The position numbers and the translations under genes are program-made. Below are positions 11,894-23,430 of a stretch of 64,000 nucleotides of DNA, piece after piece. This stretch comes from Panopea generosa. Taxonomy: Eukaryota > Mollusca > Bivalvia > Adapedonta > Hiatellidae. The stretch covers positions 30,156,983 through 30,220,982 of the forward strand of contig CM055907.1 in NCBI GenBank assembly GCA_029582155.1, read 5' to 3'. The number at the start of each line of letters is the position of its first letter. Positions within the stretch are counted from its first letter, which is position 1. Under the pieces are notes generated by a model, which ran no database searches, had not been told where the DNA came from, and saw only the letters and a list, made by a program, of their open reading frames with translations.

Positions 11894-12591
11894 TACTGTA
11901 CATGTATCTCTTTCTAATACGATATGCAAATACGTATTCAGATTTGTTTGGAAGGTGTACGCCACAAACACGTTGTCGTTACTTGATTCATCGTTCTATG
12001 TCTAGTCTAAAACTGTCAATGGCATGCAGTAATGGATACTTAAAATATTACGAGCCACAGCTTCCTATATATCGAAGTATTTGGTTGTACAGCATAGGTT
12101 TAGATAAACTAAATTACAACAATAATACCATGGTTGACTCTAACTGATATACTGGTATTACTTTTTTCCGCCAGTAGTATTTCTTTTTATGGGCGCATAT
12201 ATTTTTCAACTACATTCATAGTTTCATGGTGTATTTTTTTGTTTGAAACATGCTTTTGATACAAGAAAATATAATTTTGTAATATGCCAAAACAGGGCTT
12301 ACGAATGATACTTCTTCATGTCTACAATTGCGTCTTGAACTGGATACATACCGAAAAAAGTAGTCAAATTCCACTTTGTATTAGAGTGAACACATAAAAC
12401 GTCCAAGATCTAGTTATGAGCAATGGATATTTACGTATTAATACTCTATAATATTGTACTGTTTCCTATCAGTGTGGCTGTGCTTGCACTGATGAAGATA
12501 ATGTGATTGTATTTGTTTAAGGAATATTTATGACAGCATAGTGAACATAGATCATTCATTTTCCTTAAATGTATCGGTAAAGTGTTTTAGG

Positions 12592-12670
12592 AATAAATAT
12601 TTAATACCTTCGTAATGATTTATAACAGTAATATGTGCATGATCATCTACGACAACAATACTAGTCAGTT
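12592..12670. repeat. Spacer block X, copy 1
   Basis: About 80 bp matching 53896-53975 at roughly 75-80 percent by eye. Shared words include AATAAATNTTTAATA, CTTCGTRATGA and GCATGATCATCTAC. It lies right of satellite A; its partner lies right of satellite D. Confidence 0.7.
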
Positions 12671-13153
12671 TAAAGTAATCGCAATAATATTCCACCCGGT
12701 CGTGATTTTCATATTGTTTATTTTGTTTAAACCAACGATAATGGAGATACTTTGATTAAGCCTACTAATTACAATATATCACTCTCCGGGTGAACTGCAC
12801 ATTTGATATTCACGGCTTTCAGGAAATGCAGCAAAATGTATTTTAATTCGTATACTATCATTGCACGCGAAGAACAAATTCAAAGAGGTACAGCGATCCA
12901 TCTGATATCTATGTAAAACTACAACGCTGCAAACATTTGACAATTACAACGATACCGCAATTAACGAGTGTCCTGTCCAACTCTACTGTTACCGGTATTT
13001 GTTTTATTACTTGACTTTCACTGTGTTACATTGGGAAGATGTTTGATGCATTCTTCCTCACATAGCCTGACAGTTCAGTAAGAGTTTACTCGGTAACCAG
13101 GTTTAACATTCACAATGTCGTTTACGATGAACATTCATTGGGTATGCAAACTT

Positions 13154-13178
13154 CCACCGTCCTCACATTATAATAGTT
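13154..13178. repeat. Decayed satellite-A monomer
   Basis: TTCCACCGTCCTCACATTATAA matches the 28-bp consensus with few changes. It is about 1.6 kb outside the array. Confidence 0.55.
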
Positions 13179-14159
13179 TATGTATTAATTGCATTTGTAC
13201 TCATGATGGGTGTGACCTGGCATTAGTTATACGCCACATTTTTTTACATTTATATATTATCTTGTTTTAGGTTTACTTGCCAAAGTCTAAAATAGCTTGA
13301 TGGTAAATTGACCGCCCGTCCGTCGTCATATTCTTGGACGAGTTTTTGAACCAGTAATATCGGTTGACTAGAGTTATAGTTAATGATTGATGAGAGAGTG
13401 CTGATTTCTGTGTGCCGTAAACACTATCCACCTTCAGTTTTCACCTGAGCTTAATACAATTTAAGAATGTTTATGTCCATGAATGTGGGTATGGGGTTTT
13501 TGTACCGTATATTTAAAAAGAAATATGAGTTTGTCTCGTTAGTGTAAGTCGAACCTTGATTGACCTTTATTTAAATGTGACCACGGAAGGTCGGTATATA
13601 TTGAACCACAAATATATATTGTTATTGCCAGTGATAGATTTGAAAATACTTGTTCATGTCTTGTAAACATTTTAGCACCTTAAAATGTCATCGTATTGTA
13701 ACCAAATTGAATCAGAGCATTGTTATATTGCTGAACCAGAATGGAGCTATGAGCCGTGTTTAATTCAGAAATCATAACTGTTATCTTATAAACATGGCTG
13801 CATCTTAAATGTTCATCAGTATGACCAATCTGAGCCAGAATAGTCATGGGCAAAAATAGGGCACATGCATGAGTCCCCTTTAAGTTCTTATAACAAACGT
13901 TAGAAAAAGTGTCCATTCACGGAAATGAATAGTTAAAAGTTAGATCCAATATGTAATATGCCAGAACTGACAAGTAAGACGTCAGAAGTATGAAGTAATA
14001 CGAAATAAAACATAAGAACTAAGACATGGTGCGTTGTTGTTGACACCGGTATACATATTAGTCAATACTAATTATTTTCAGTATACGATATAGGATGAAA
14101 GGGTCTCTAGAAGCAGTGGAGTCAACAACGACATTATACAAAATAAAACAGTACCGGTT

Positions 14160-14335
14160 CTAATGGATTATTGTTTATGTAAGGGTGTTGAATGTAACAC
14201 CCTGTATGTCCCAAGTCTCGATTATATTGAGTTATTGTTTGTTGTAGGTATTAAATGGAACACTCTGCATGTCCCAAGTCTTTGTTTTATTGAGTTATTG
14301 TTTGTGGAAGGATATTGAATGTAACACGCTGCATG
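14160..14335. repeat. Satellite B, left segment
   Basis: First monomers of the roughly 64-bp satellite (TTGAGTTATTGTTTGTGG, GGATGTTGAATGGAACAC, GCATGTCCCAAGTCTCG). They are cut off by the inserted LTR-like element at 14336. Confidence 0.85.
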
Positions 14336-14927
14336 TGTCGCCGGTGGTAACTCAACCCGATATGTCGGGTGTAGGCGTGAGAGACAATATCTTCTAAAGT
14401 CAACGGTTCTTTTCTAATCTTCATTTATTTATATAATCAATCACTCTGATCTGATATACGATCTGCTGCAATACAAACAATACATTCAATCAATTAAAAT
14501 ACATACATACATATCAAAACATTTACATATACATGTACATAATTGTGTGTAATGAGCACATCAAAAATGTAAACAATGCTGATGTTTATAATTATATCTT
14601 ATTCAGTTATTAAGTCATAAATAGTTTCATACAATAATTTAAACATATAACAAGAATGAAAATACATGTTTAATTACCTGCAGGTATATTTATATATTTC
14701 CTGACAAAATGGTTATTATGATTTTACACATATAAATAGCGTCTTTAATATTCAATATGGCTAACAAAATGTGTTGTGCAGTAACTTTAGTAAATGTTGT
14801 TAACTACACTGATATACAAACTACTTACTAATAATGTTATATTAAACTTAATGAATTGTTTACTTCAAATGACAAGAACAAAATTGATGATACGGCTTTA
14901 AAGTGAATTTTATTTCATCCTATTACA
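14336..14927. mobile_element. Probable solo LTR inserted in satellite B
   Basis: A 592-bp block unrelated to the satellite starts TGTCGCCGGTGG and ends CCTATTACA, so it has the canonical TG...CA ends. It is bordered by CATG at 14332-14335 and again at 14928-14931. Removing the block and one CATG restores a continuous satellite monomer (CTGCATGTCCAAATCTCG). There are no long terminal inverted repeats, which argues against a DNA transposon. ACCCGA and TCGGGT (14355-14370) can pair near the left end, and TATA-like sequence lies near 14430-14440. No internal coding region or second LTR is present. The alternative reading is a 591-bp insert with a 5-bp CATGT duplication. Confidence 0.7.
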
Positions 14928-17900
14928 CATGTCCAAATCTCGATTCAACTGAGTTATTGTTTGTGGTAGGATGTTGAATGGAACACTCTGCATGTTCCAA
15001 GTCTAGATTTTATTGAGTTATTGTTTGTGGTAGGATGATGAATGGAACACTCTGCATGTCCCAAATTTTGGTTTTATTGAGTTATTGTTTGTGGTTGGAT
15101 GTTGGATGTGGATTGAACACTTTGCATGTCCCAAATCTCGATTTTATTGAGTCATTGTTTGTTATAGGATGTTGAATGGAACATTACGCATGTCCCAAAT
15201 TTCGATTTTATTAAGTTATTGTTTGTTATAGGATATTGAATGGAACATTATGCAAGTCTCAAGTCTCCATTTTGTTGTGCTATTTTGTATGGTCGGATGT
15301 TGAATGGAAAACTCTGCATATCCCGAATCCCAATTTTATTGAGTTATTGTTTGTAGTAGGATGTTGAATAAAACACTCTGCATGTCCAAAGTCTTTGTTT
15401 GACTGAGTTATTGTTTATAATATGATGTGAATGCAACATTCTGCTAGTCCAAATTCTCTGTTTTATTGAGTTATTGTTTGTGGTAGGATGTTCAATAAAA
15501 CACTCTGCATGTCCAAAGTCTTTATTTGACTGAGTTATTGTTTATGATACGATGTGAATGCAACATTCTGCTAGTCCAAATTCTCGGTTTTATTGAGTTA
15601 TTGTTTGTGGTAGGATGTTTAATGGAACACTCTGCATGTCCCAAGTCTAGATTTTATTGAGTTATTGTTTGTGGTATGATAATGAATGGAACACTCTGCA
15701 TGTCCCAAATTTCGGTTTTATTGAGTTATTGTTAGTGGTAGGATGTTGGATGTGGATGGAACACTCTGCATGTCTCAAGTCTTTGTTTTATTGAGTTATT
15801 GTTTGTGGCAGAATGTTGAATGGAACACTCTGCATGTCCCAAATTTCGATTTTATAAAGTTATTGTTTGTGGTAGGATGTTGAATGGAACACTCTGCATG
15901 TCCCAAATCTCGGTTTTATTGAGTTATTGTTTGTGGTAGGAAGTTGAATGGAACACTCTGCATGTCCCGAAATCTCGGTTTTATTGAGTTATTGTTTGTA
16001 GTAGGATGTTGAATGGAACACTCTGCATGTCCCAAGTCTAGATTTTATTGAGTTATTGTTTGTGGTATGATGATGAATGGAGCACTCTGCATGTCCCAAA
16101 TTTCGGTTTTATTGAGTTATTGTTTGTGGTTGGATGTTGGATGTGGATTGAACACTCTGCATGTCCCAAATCTTTGTTTTTGAGTTATTGTTTGTGGTAG
16201 GATGTTGGATTGAACACTTTGCATGTCCCAAATCTCGATTTTATTGAGTCATTTTTTGTTATAGGATGTTTAATGGAACATTATGCATATCCCAAATCTC
16301 GATTTTATTAAGTTATTGTTTGTTATAGGATTTTGAATGGAACATTATGCATATCCCAAATCTCGATTTTATTAAGTTATTGTTTGTTATAGGATTTTGA
16401 ATGGAACATTATGCAAGTCTCAAGTCTCCATTTTGTTGTGCTATTTTGTGTGGTCGGATGTTGAATGGAAAACTCTGCATATCCCGAATCTCAATTTTAT
16501 TGAGTTATTGTTTGTAGTAGGATGTTGAATAAAACACTCTGCATGTCCAAAGTCTTTGTTTGACTGAGTTATTGTTTATGATACGATGCGAATGCAACAT
16601 TCTGCTAGTCCAAATTCTCTGTTTTATTGAGTTATTGTTTATTTCAGGATGTTGAATGGAACACTCTGCATGTTCAAAGTCTCTGTTTTATTGAGTTATT
16701 GTTTAATGTAGGATGTTGAATGGAAGACCCGGTATGCCTAAAGTGTCAGCTTTATTGAGTTATTGTTTATGGTAGGATGTTGAATGTTAAAATCTGTGTG
16801 TCCCAAAAGTCGGTTATTATTTGTGGCAGGATGTTGAATGCAATTCTCTGCATGTCCAAAGTCTTTGTTTGACTGAGTTTTTGTTTATGGTAAGATGATG
16901 AATGCAACATTCTGCTAGTCCAAGTTCTCTGTTTTGTTAAGTTATTGTTTATTGCAGGATGAAACAATGAAACAATGTGCATGTTCAAAGTCTCTGTTTT
17001 ACTAAGTTATATGTTAAATGTTGGATGTTGAATGGAAAACTCGGCATGTCTAAAGAGCCAGTCTTATTGAATTATTGTTTATGGTAGAATATTGAATGTA
17101 ACAGTCTGTGCAACACTCTGCAAGTCCAAAGTCTCTGTTTTATTGAGTTATTATTTGTGGTAGGATGTTGAATGCAATACTCGGCATGTCCAAAGTCTCT
17201 GTTTTATTGAGTCATTGTATATGGTAGGATGTTGAATGTTACACCCTGTATGTCCCAACTGTCGGTTTAATTGAGTTGTTGGTTATTTTAGGATATTGAA
17301 TGCTACAACCGGCAAGTCCAAAGTCTCAGTTTTATTGAGTTATTGTTTGTTTATCGCAGGATGTTGAATGGAACACTCTGCATGCTCAAATGCTCTGTTT
17401 TAATGAGTTATTGTTCAATATAGGATGTTGATTGGAAACCTCGGCATGTCTCAAGTGTCAATTTTATTGAGTTATTGTTTATAGTAGAATGTTGAATGTT
17501 ACATGTACACTATGTATGTCCCAATTCTCGGTTTAATTGAGTTGTTGGTTATTGTAGGATGTTGAATGCAATGCCTTGCATGCTCGAAGTCTCTGTTTTA
17601 TTGCGCTAATGTTTACGGTCGGACGTTGAATGGAATACCTTGCATGTCCAAAATCTCCAAAAGCTTTTGTTTGACTTTGTTACTGTTTATGGTACGATGT
17701 TGAATGCAACATTCTCGGTTTAATTGAGTAATTGTTTATGGTCGGACGTTGAATGCAATGCCTTGCATGCCCGAAGTCTATGTTTTATTGAGTTATTGCC
17801 TATGACAGGATATTGAATGCAGCACCATGCATATCCCAAGTTTCGATTTTATTGAGTAATTGTTTATGGCAGGATGTTGAATGCAACAGTCTGCATGTCT

Positions 17901-18340
17901 CAAGACTTTATATATTATTCATGGTGAAATGAAGGCCAATGAAACAATATGTATATCCAAAGTCTCGATTTAATTGAGATATTGTTTATTGTGGGATGTT
18001 GAATGCAACAATTTGTTAGTCCAAAATCTCAATTTTATTTAATTATAGTTATGGTAGGATGTTGAATTAAAAATTCTGCATGTCCAAAGTATTTGTTTTA
18101 TTGAGTTATTATTAATGGTACGGTGTTGAATTGAAGACTAGGCATGTCAGAAGTCTCTGTTTTATTGAGTTATTGTTTGTGGCAGGATGTTGAATAGAAC
18201 ACCTTGCATGTCATAAGTTTCAGTTTATATGAGTTATTGTTTGTGGCAGGATGTTGAATGGAACATCTTGCATGTCAGAAATTTCAGTTTTATTGACTTA
18301 TTATTTATAGTAGGATGATGAATGGAACACTTTACATGTC
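14928..18340. repeat. Satellite B, subfamily 1
   Basis: Tandem array of a 63-66 bp monomer with TTGAGTTATTGTTTGTGG, TAGGATGTTGAATGG, AACACTCTGCATGTCC and a TCTCGGTTTTA end. Groups of variant monomers recur: the run containing GTCTAGATTTTATTG occurs at 15001, 15645 and 16036, and the run containing CAAGTCTCCATTTTGTTGTG near 15253 and 16413. This shows block duplications of about 1.0-1.2 kb. No gene is supported. Confidence 0.9.
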
Positions 18341-19885
18341 CAAAGTCTCGGTTTAGTTGCGTTATACTGAGGGTGGGATATTAATTACAACACCCTACAT
18401 GTCCAAAGTCTCGGTTTTATTCAGTTATTGTTGATGGTGGAATGTTATTTACAACTCCCTACATGTCTAACGTCTTGGTTTTATTGAGTAATTGTTGACG
18501 ATGTGATATTAATTACAACACTCTGAATGACCAGAGTCACTGTTTTAGTGCATTATTGTTGATTGTGGGATGTTATTGTTGATTGTGGGATGTTCAAAAC
18601 AACACCCTACATGTCAAAAGTCTCGGTTTTATAGAGATAAAGTTGATTGTGTTAATTAAAACACTCTAAACGTTCAATGTCTCGGTTTCATTGAGTTACT
18701 GTTGATAGTGGGATTTTAATTACAACACCCTGCATGTCGAGAGTATCGTTATTATTGAGTTATTGTTGGTGGTGGGTTGTTAATTACAACACTCTTAATG
18801 TTCAAAGTCACTGTTTTATTGAGTAATTGTTGATGGTGGGATGTTAATTACAACACACTGCATGTCCAAAGTCTAGGTTTTGTTGCGTTATTGTGGATTG
18901 TTGGTAGTTAGTTGCAAAACCCTGCATGTCCATAGACTCGGTTTATTTGCGATTTGGTGATTGTAGGATCTTACTTATAACAAATTGCATGTTCAAGAAT
19001 CGTTTTTATTCAGTTATAGTTGATGATGTGATGTTTAATTGAGGTATTGTTGATGGTTCGATATTATTTACAACAGCCTGCATGTCCAAAGTCTCGATTT
19101 TATTGCGTTATTTTTAATGGTGGGACGTTAATTCCAACATCCAACATGTCCAAAGTCTGTTTTTTTAGTTATTGTTGATGGATGGATGATAATTACAACA
19201 TCCTGCATGTCCAAAGTCTCGGTTATAATGCGTTTTTGTTGACGGTGATATGTTAATTTCCACTACCAGCATGTCCAAATTCTCAGTTTCATTGCATTAT
19301 TGATGATGATGGAATTTTAATAACAGCAACCTGCATGCCCAAAGTCTTGGTTTTATTGAGTTACTGTTGATGTTGAGATGTTAATTACAGCGACTTGTAT
19401 GTCCATAATCTGAGTTTCATTCAGTTACTGTTGATGGTAGTATGTTATTTCAACACCTTGCAAGCACAGTGTCTCGGTTTCATCGAGTAATTGTAGATGG
19501 TGTGATGGTAATAACCACATCTTGCAAGTCCAAATGCTCTGTTTTAATGCATTATTGTTGACGGTGGGATGTTAATAACAACACCCTGTATCTCTAAAGT
19601 CTCGATTTTTTAGTTATTGTTAATGGTGTGACGTTTATTACAACACCCTACATGTCCAAAGACTCGGTTTTAGTACGTTTTGTTGATGGTGTGATGTTTA
19701 TTACAACACCCTACATGTCCAAAGTCTCGGTTTTATTGAGTTATTTTTGATGGTGTGATGTTTATTACAACACCCAACATGTCCAAATACTCGGTTTTGT
19801 GTTGATGGATGGAAATTATATACAACACTCTGCATGTACAAAGTCTCGGTTTTATTGAGTTAATATTGATTGTGAGATTAGAGTT
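18341..19885. repeat. Satellite B, subfamily 2
   Basis: The same array continues with a distinct monomer subfamily in which GTTGAATGGAACACTC is replaced by GTTAATTACAACACCC, and TTGTTTGTGG by TTGTTGATGG. Decay increases to the right and the array ends near 19885. Confidence 0.85.
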
Positions 19886-20340
19886 TATTGTATGGTAGAG
19901 GTGTGACTTTTGGTCATATTGGCCCTGGTGTTCCATATTGGCCCGTGGTCTATAGTCTATGGCCCGTAGCTATCGGTATATACTGGTCTGGTATGACTTG
20001 ATTGTATCTGGCTCATATTCAGAATCGTCATTCTTCTTACTCAAATAAAATCGGACTAAGGCCATATTCAAGACAATTTGAGTCATTTCTTCAAAATGAA
20101 CCGTCAAGTCTTCGCTGCACAGACAGTTTTGAAAATTTTGAACGTCGCTCCTTGTCTGGATCTGGATACGTATGTTGTAGTGTAACAGTCTCTGACCGTC
20201 TTCCCAGTTTCGTCCTTACATTTACAATGGAAATATAGGAAGTAACAAATGAAAAGTAGGTGAATATGTAATATTTATTTGTTTTTAGTGGAATAAATAA
20301 ATGTATTTCAATGAGTTTATTTGGTTACTATTTTGAAATT

Positions 20341-20343
20341 AGA

Positions 20344-20398
<55 letters not shown>
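20341..20398. repeat. (GA)n microsatellite
   Basis: AG dinucleotides are repeated for nearly 60 bp with two AAAG interruptions at the left end. Confidence 0.95.
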
Positions 20399-20401
<3 letters not shown>

Positions 20402-21349
20402 GCTCGGTGACAAGTAAGGTCTAAGCTACCTTGAGCGTCTGTGAAACTAAGTGCAGAATACACATTTTTTCTGGGCCGACCAGACAAAGTATCACAGAAA
20501 AAGCATGCAACATGAAATTTACTTGAGAAAGTATAGTTAAACTTATTCATTGTAGCTGTTTGACATCTATGTTGTCTTTTTTAAGAAACACACCTTTATA
20601 AATTATAAAAATTAATAATATTACAATCTTAAACATATTTATAATGAAACAGAAAGAGAACATTGAAGTCTGTATGACTTTTTTGTCATAAAAACAATAT
20701 GTAATTGGTTACAGTAATTTCTTTATTTGACCTCTTAATGACCAAGATGTCAAGTGGACAGTTTTTGCTAGCACAACAATAGAAGTATATATCTATAAAT
20801 AGTATTAAAGGTAATGAATAACCTTATGGTGTAAAAATATATCAAAGTGTATGAATACTTGAAAAAATGCATAATTGTTAATAACGAATATGTAAAGATT
20901 GCAGAACTCTATTTTTATAATTAACTAAAATGTCATTCGTGCTACAGTAGAGCCTCTCGGCATATGCACAACGGAAGTTTGTTGTTAGTGTTATTCATAC
21001 TTTCCATAAATCTGCGGGTGTCCTCCTCCCTTATCTGTCTGGATTCTGTAAAGAATTCAGTTTAATGACTCCATCCAAAACCAAAAGACGATTCGCTTTA
21101 GCTTTCCAACCTCTTTTCTGCCATTTTTAATGTTTCTACTTTTCTCGTGATGGCAATCGGTTGCTACGACGTTGACGGGTTATTTATCATTGTTCGCTTG
21201 AAATTGACGTCATTTTATATGAAAGAGTATGTACGCAGTCTGTTTAACACCGGATCCAATATGGCCTCGGTGTTGATCCTGAGGCCTCAATATCAGCGCG
21301 TGATTTTAAACATATTTTGTTAAAAACAATCTATTTTTGTTACTATATT

Positions 21350-21396
21350 TAGGTTTTAATGAAATAATGTTAATTACAGCACCCTGCATGTTCCAA
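21350..21396. repeat. Stray satellite-B subfamily-2 monomer
   Basis: GTTAATTACAGCACCCTGCATG, preceded by AGGTTTTAATGA, matches satellite B subfamily 2. It lies alone about 1.46 kb beyond the array and about 53 bp before block Y. Confidence 0.75.
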
Positions 21397-21448
21397 ACAT
21401 ATTCTTTATTTGAGGTACAGTGTTGAACCATATTACTATTATTGTCAG

Positions 21449-21530
21449 GCAGTCTCTTTATGACAATTACATTCTACACAACTGCATTACTAAAGAAACA
21501 TTGCTCTGAATATCTCTTAACATAGTTTGC
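21449..21530. repeat. Spacer block Y, copy 1
   Basis: Matches 58674-58749 at roughly 75-80 percent outside small indels. Shared words include ACATTCTACA, TGCATTA and CTCTTAACATAGTTT. Weaker similarity seems to continue to about 21910 (partner about 59110). It lies left of satellite C; its partner lies left of satellite F. Confidence 0.7.
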
Positions 21531-22032
21531 TCAAAACCAGTTATTGCGAAAAAGTTGAGCTCAAGAAACGGTTCTGAAAAGAGAATGCAATGCATGTTGT
21601 AAAAGCTGACTTATACAACGAGAATATTATTCACGAAGTCCATCATGTATATTTTCTTTTCATTGTACTAAACACGTGTGCCTAAGTAATTTGTGTATAA
21701 TTCAATTTAACAACTATTTTGAGAAAACAACAACATTTGTTTTATAACGCCATACAAGTACTTTCCTGCATACCGGATAAGGTTGTCAGCTTTAGTACTG
21801 GTGTGAGTTATTTTTATATTGCCCTAGTGTCCAGAAATATACATGAGCTCATAAAACGCAACTGCTGGTACGAGGTCACACTTGTCCCAGAAGACAGTAA
21901 ATGTACGTATTTGTTCCGAATATAGTGATATATAAGACAACTATTCAATAGTTTAAACGATTGAAATGAGTCATACTCTTCCTGTCGGTAATATTTCTTT
22001 GATATGTATAAGTCGATATACAACAGTAAATT

Positions 22033-22125
22033 CCCGGATTGAGCTCGTGGTCCAGTGCTAGAGTATCGGATTCAATATAGGGGGAACGTGAGTTCGATAC
22101 GCCGCCACGGCTATGTGTAGCGACA
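22033..22125 (+). mobile_element. tRNA-derived SINE head, fragment
   Basis: Tract with A-box-like TGGTCCAGTGC and a B-box-like GAGTTCGATACGCC about 40 bp apart, followed by GCCACGGCTATGTG. Spacing and boxes fit a Pol III tRNA-type promoter, but cloverleaf pairing is poor and no full SINE body follows. It is a different family from the SINE at 530-816. Confidence 0.6.
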
Positions 22126-22666
22126 TTGATCAAGACACAGATTTAAAAATTCTCAAGTTGTAATATGACTATTTCAACAATGTATATATTATAGGCCATA
22201 TCGTCTTAGATAAGAACCTAAATCTATTTAACCGATAAAACATATTTTGAGAAATACGTGTAATGGGACAAATTTGTCATCTGTGTTCTGAGACAGATGG
22301 GTCATAATTGTAATTGGAGAAATATGTCAGAAGTGTACTGAGACATATGGGTCAGAAGTGTACTGGGACAAATGGGTCATAGGTGTAATGGAACAAATGG
22401 GTCATAATTGTACTTGGAGAAATGGGTCAGAAGTGTACTGGGACAAATGGGTCAGAAGTGTACTGGGACAAATGGGTCATAAGTGTAATGGAACAAATGG
22501 GTCATAATTGTACTTTGAGAAATGGGTCAGAAGTGTACTGGGACAAATGGGTCAGGAGTGTACTTGGACAAATGCGTCAGAAATGTACTGGGACAAATGC
22601 GTCAGAAGTGTACTGGGACAAATGGGTCATAAGTGTATTGGAAATAATGGACAATACGTGTAATGA

Positions 22667-23430
22667 GACAAATTTGTCATCTGTGTTCTGAGACAAATGG
22701 GTCAGAAGTGTACTAGGACAAATGGGTCAGAAGTGTACGTGGACAAATGGTTCATTAGTGTAATGGAACAAATGGACAATATGTGTAATGAGACAAATTT
22801 GTCATCTGTGTTCTGAGACAAATGGGTCGTAATTGTACTTGGAGAAATGGGTCAGAAGTGTACGGGGACAAATGGGTCAGACATGCACTGGGACAAATGG
22901 GTCATAAGTGTAATGGAACAAATTGACAAAATGTGTAATGAGACAAATTTGTCATCTGTGTTCTGAGACAAATGGGTCATAATTGTGCTTGGAGAAATGG
23001 ATCAGAAGTGTACGGGGACAAATGGGTCATAAGTGTACTGGACAAATGGGTCATAAGTGTAATTAATGGAACAAATGGACAATATGTGTAATGAAACAAA
23101 TTGACAAAATGTGTAATGAGACAAATTTGTCATCTGTGTTCTGAGACAAATGGGTCATAATTGTGCTTGGAGAAATGGATCAGAAGTGTACGGGGACAAA
23201 TGGGTCATAAGTGTACTGGACAAATGGGTCATAAGTGTAATTAATGGAACAAATGGACAATATGTGTAATGAAACAAATTTGTCATCTGTGTTCTGAGAC
23301 AAATGGGTCGTAATTGTACTTGGAGAAATGGGTCAGAAGTGTACGGGGACAAATGGATCAGACATGCACTGGGACAAATGGGTCATAAGTGTAATGGAAC
23401 AAATCGACAATATGTGTAATGAGACAAATT
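22667..23430. repeat. Higher-order repeat in satellite C, left end
   Basis: The variant ACAAATTTGTCATCTGTG recurs near 22667, 22792, 22942, 23120, 23273 and 23423. Spacings of about 125, 150, 178, 153 and 150 bp are near-multiples of the 25-bp monomer. Confidence 0.7.

Larger units (their letters stand above)
11566..14159. other. Spacer between satellites A and B
   Basis: AT-rich DNA with no recognisable gene. An 81-codon plus-strand frame at 11902-12147 and a 78-codon minus-strand frame at 13680-13916 resemble nothing I know and show no supporting signals. Decayed satellite-A monomers survive at 11864-11893 and 13154-13178. Block X (12592-12670) is shared with the spacer after satellite D. 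Confidence 0.6.
19886..22251. other. Spacer between satellites B and C
   Basis: AT-rich DNA without a recognisable gene. A 78-codon plus-strand frame at 20002-20238 and several 60-70 codon frames show nothing recognisable. The spacer holds a GA microsatellite, a stray satellite-B monomer, block Y and a tRNA-derived SINE head. Confidence 0.6.

Noticed and set aside
11902..12147. An 81-codon unique frame next to satellite A
   Set aside because: No recognisable domain or codon bias, and it starts within DNA derived from a satellite monomer flank.
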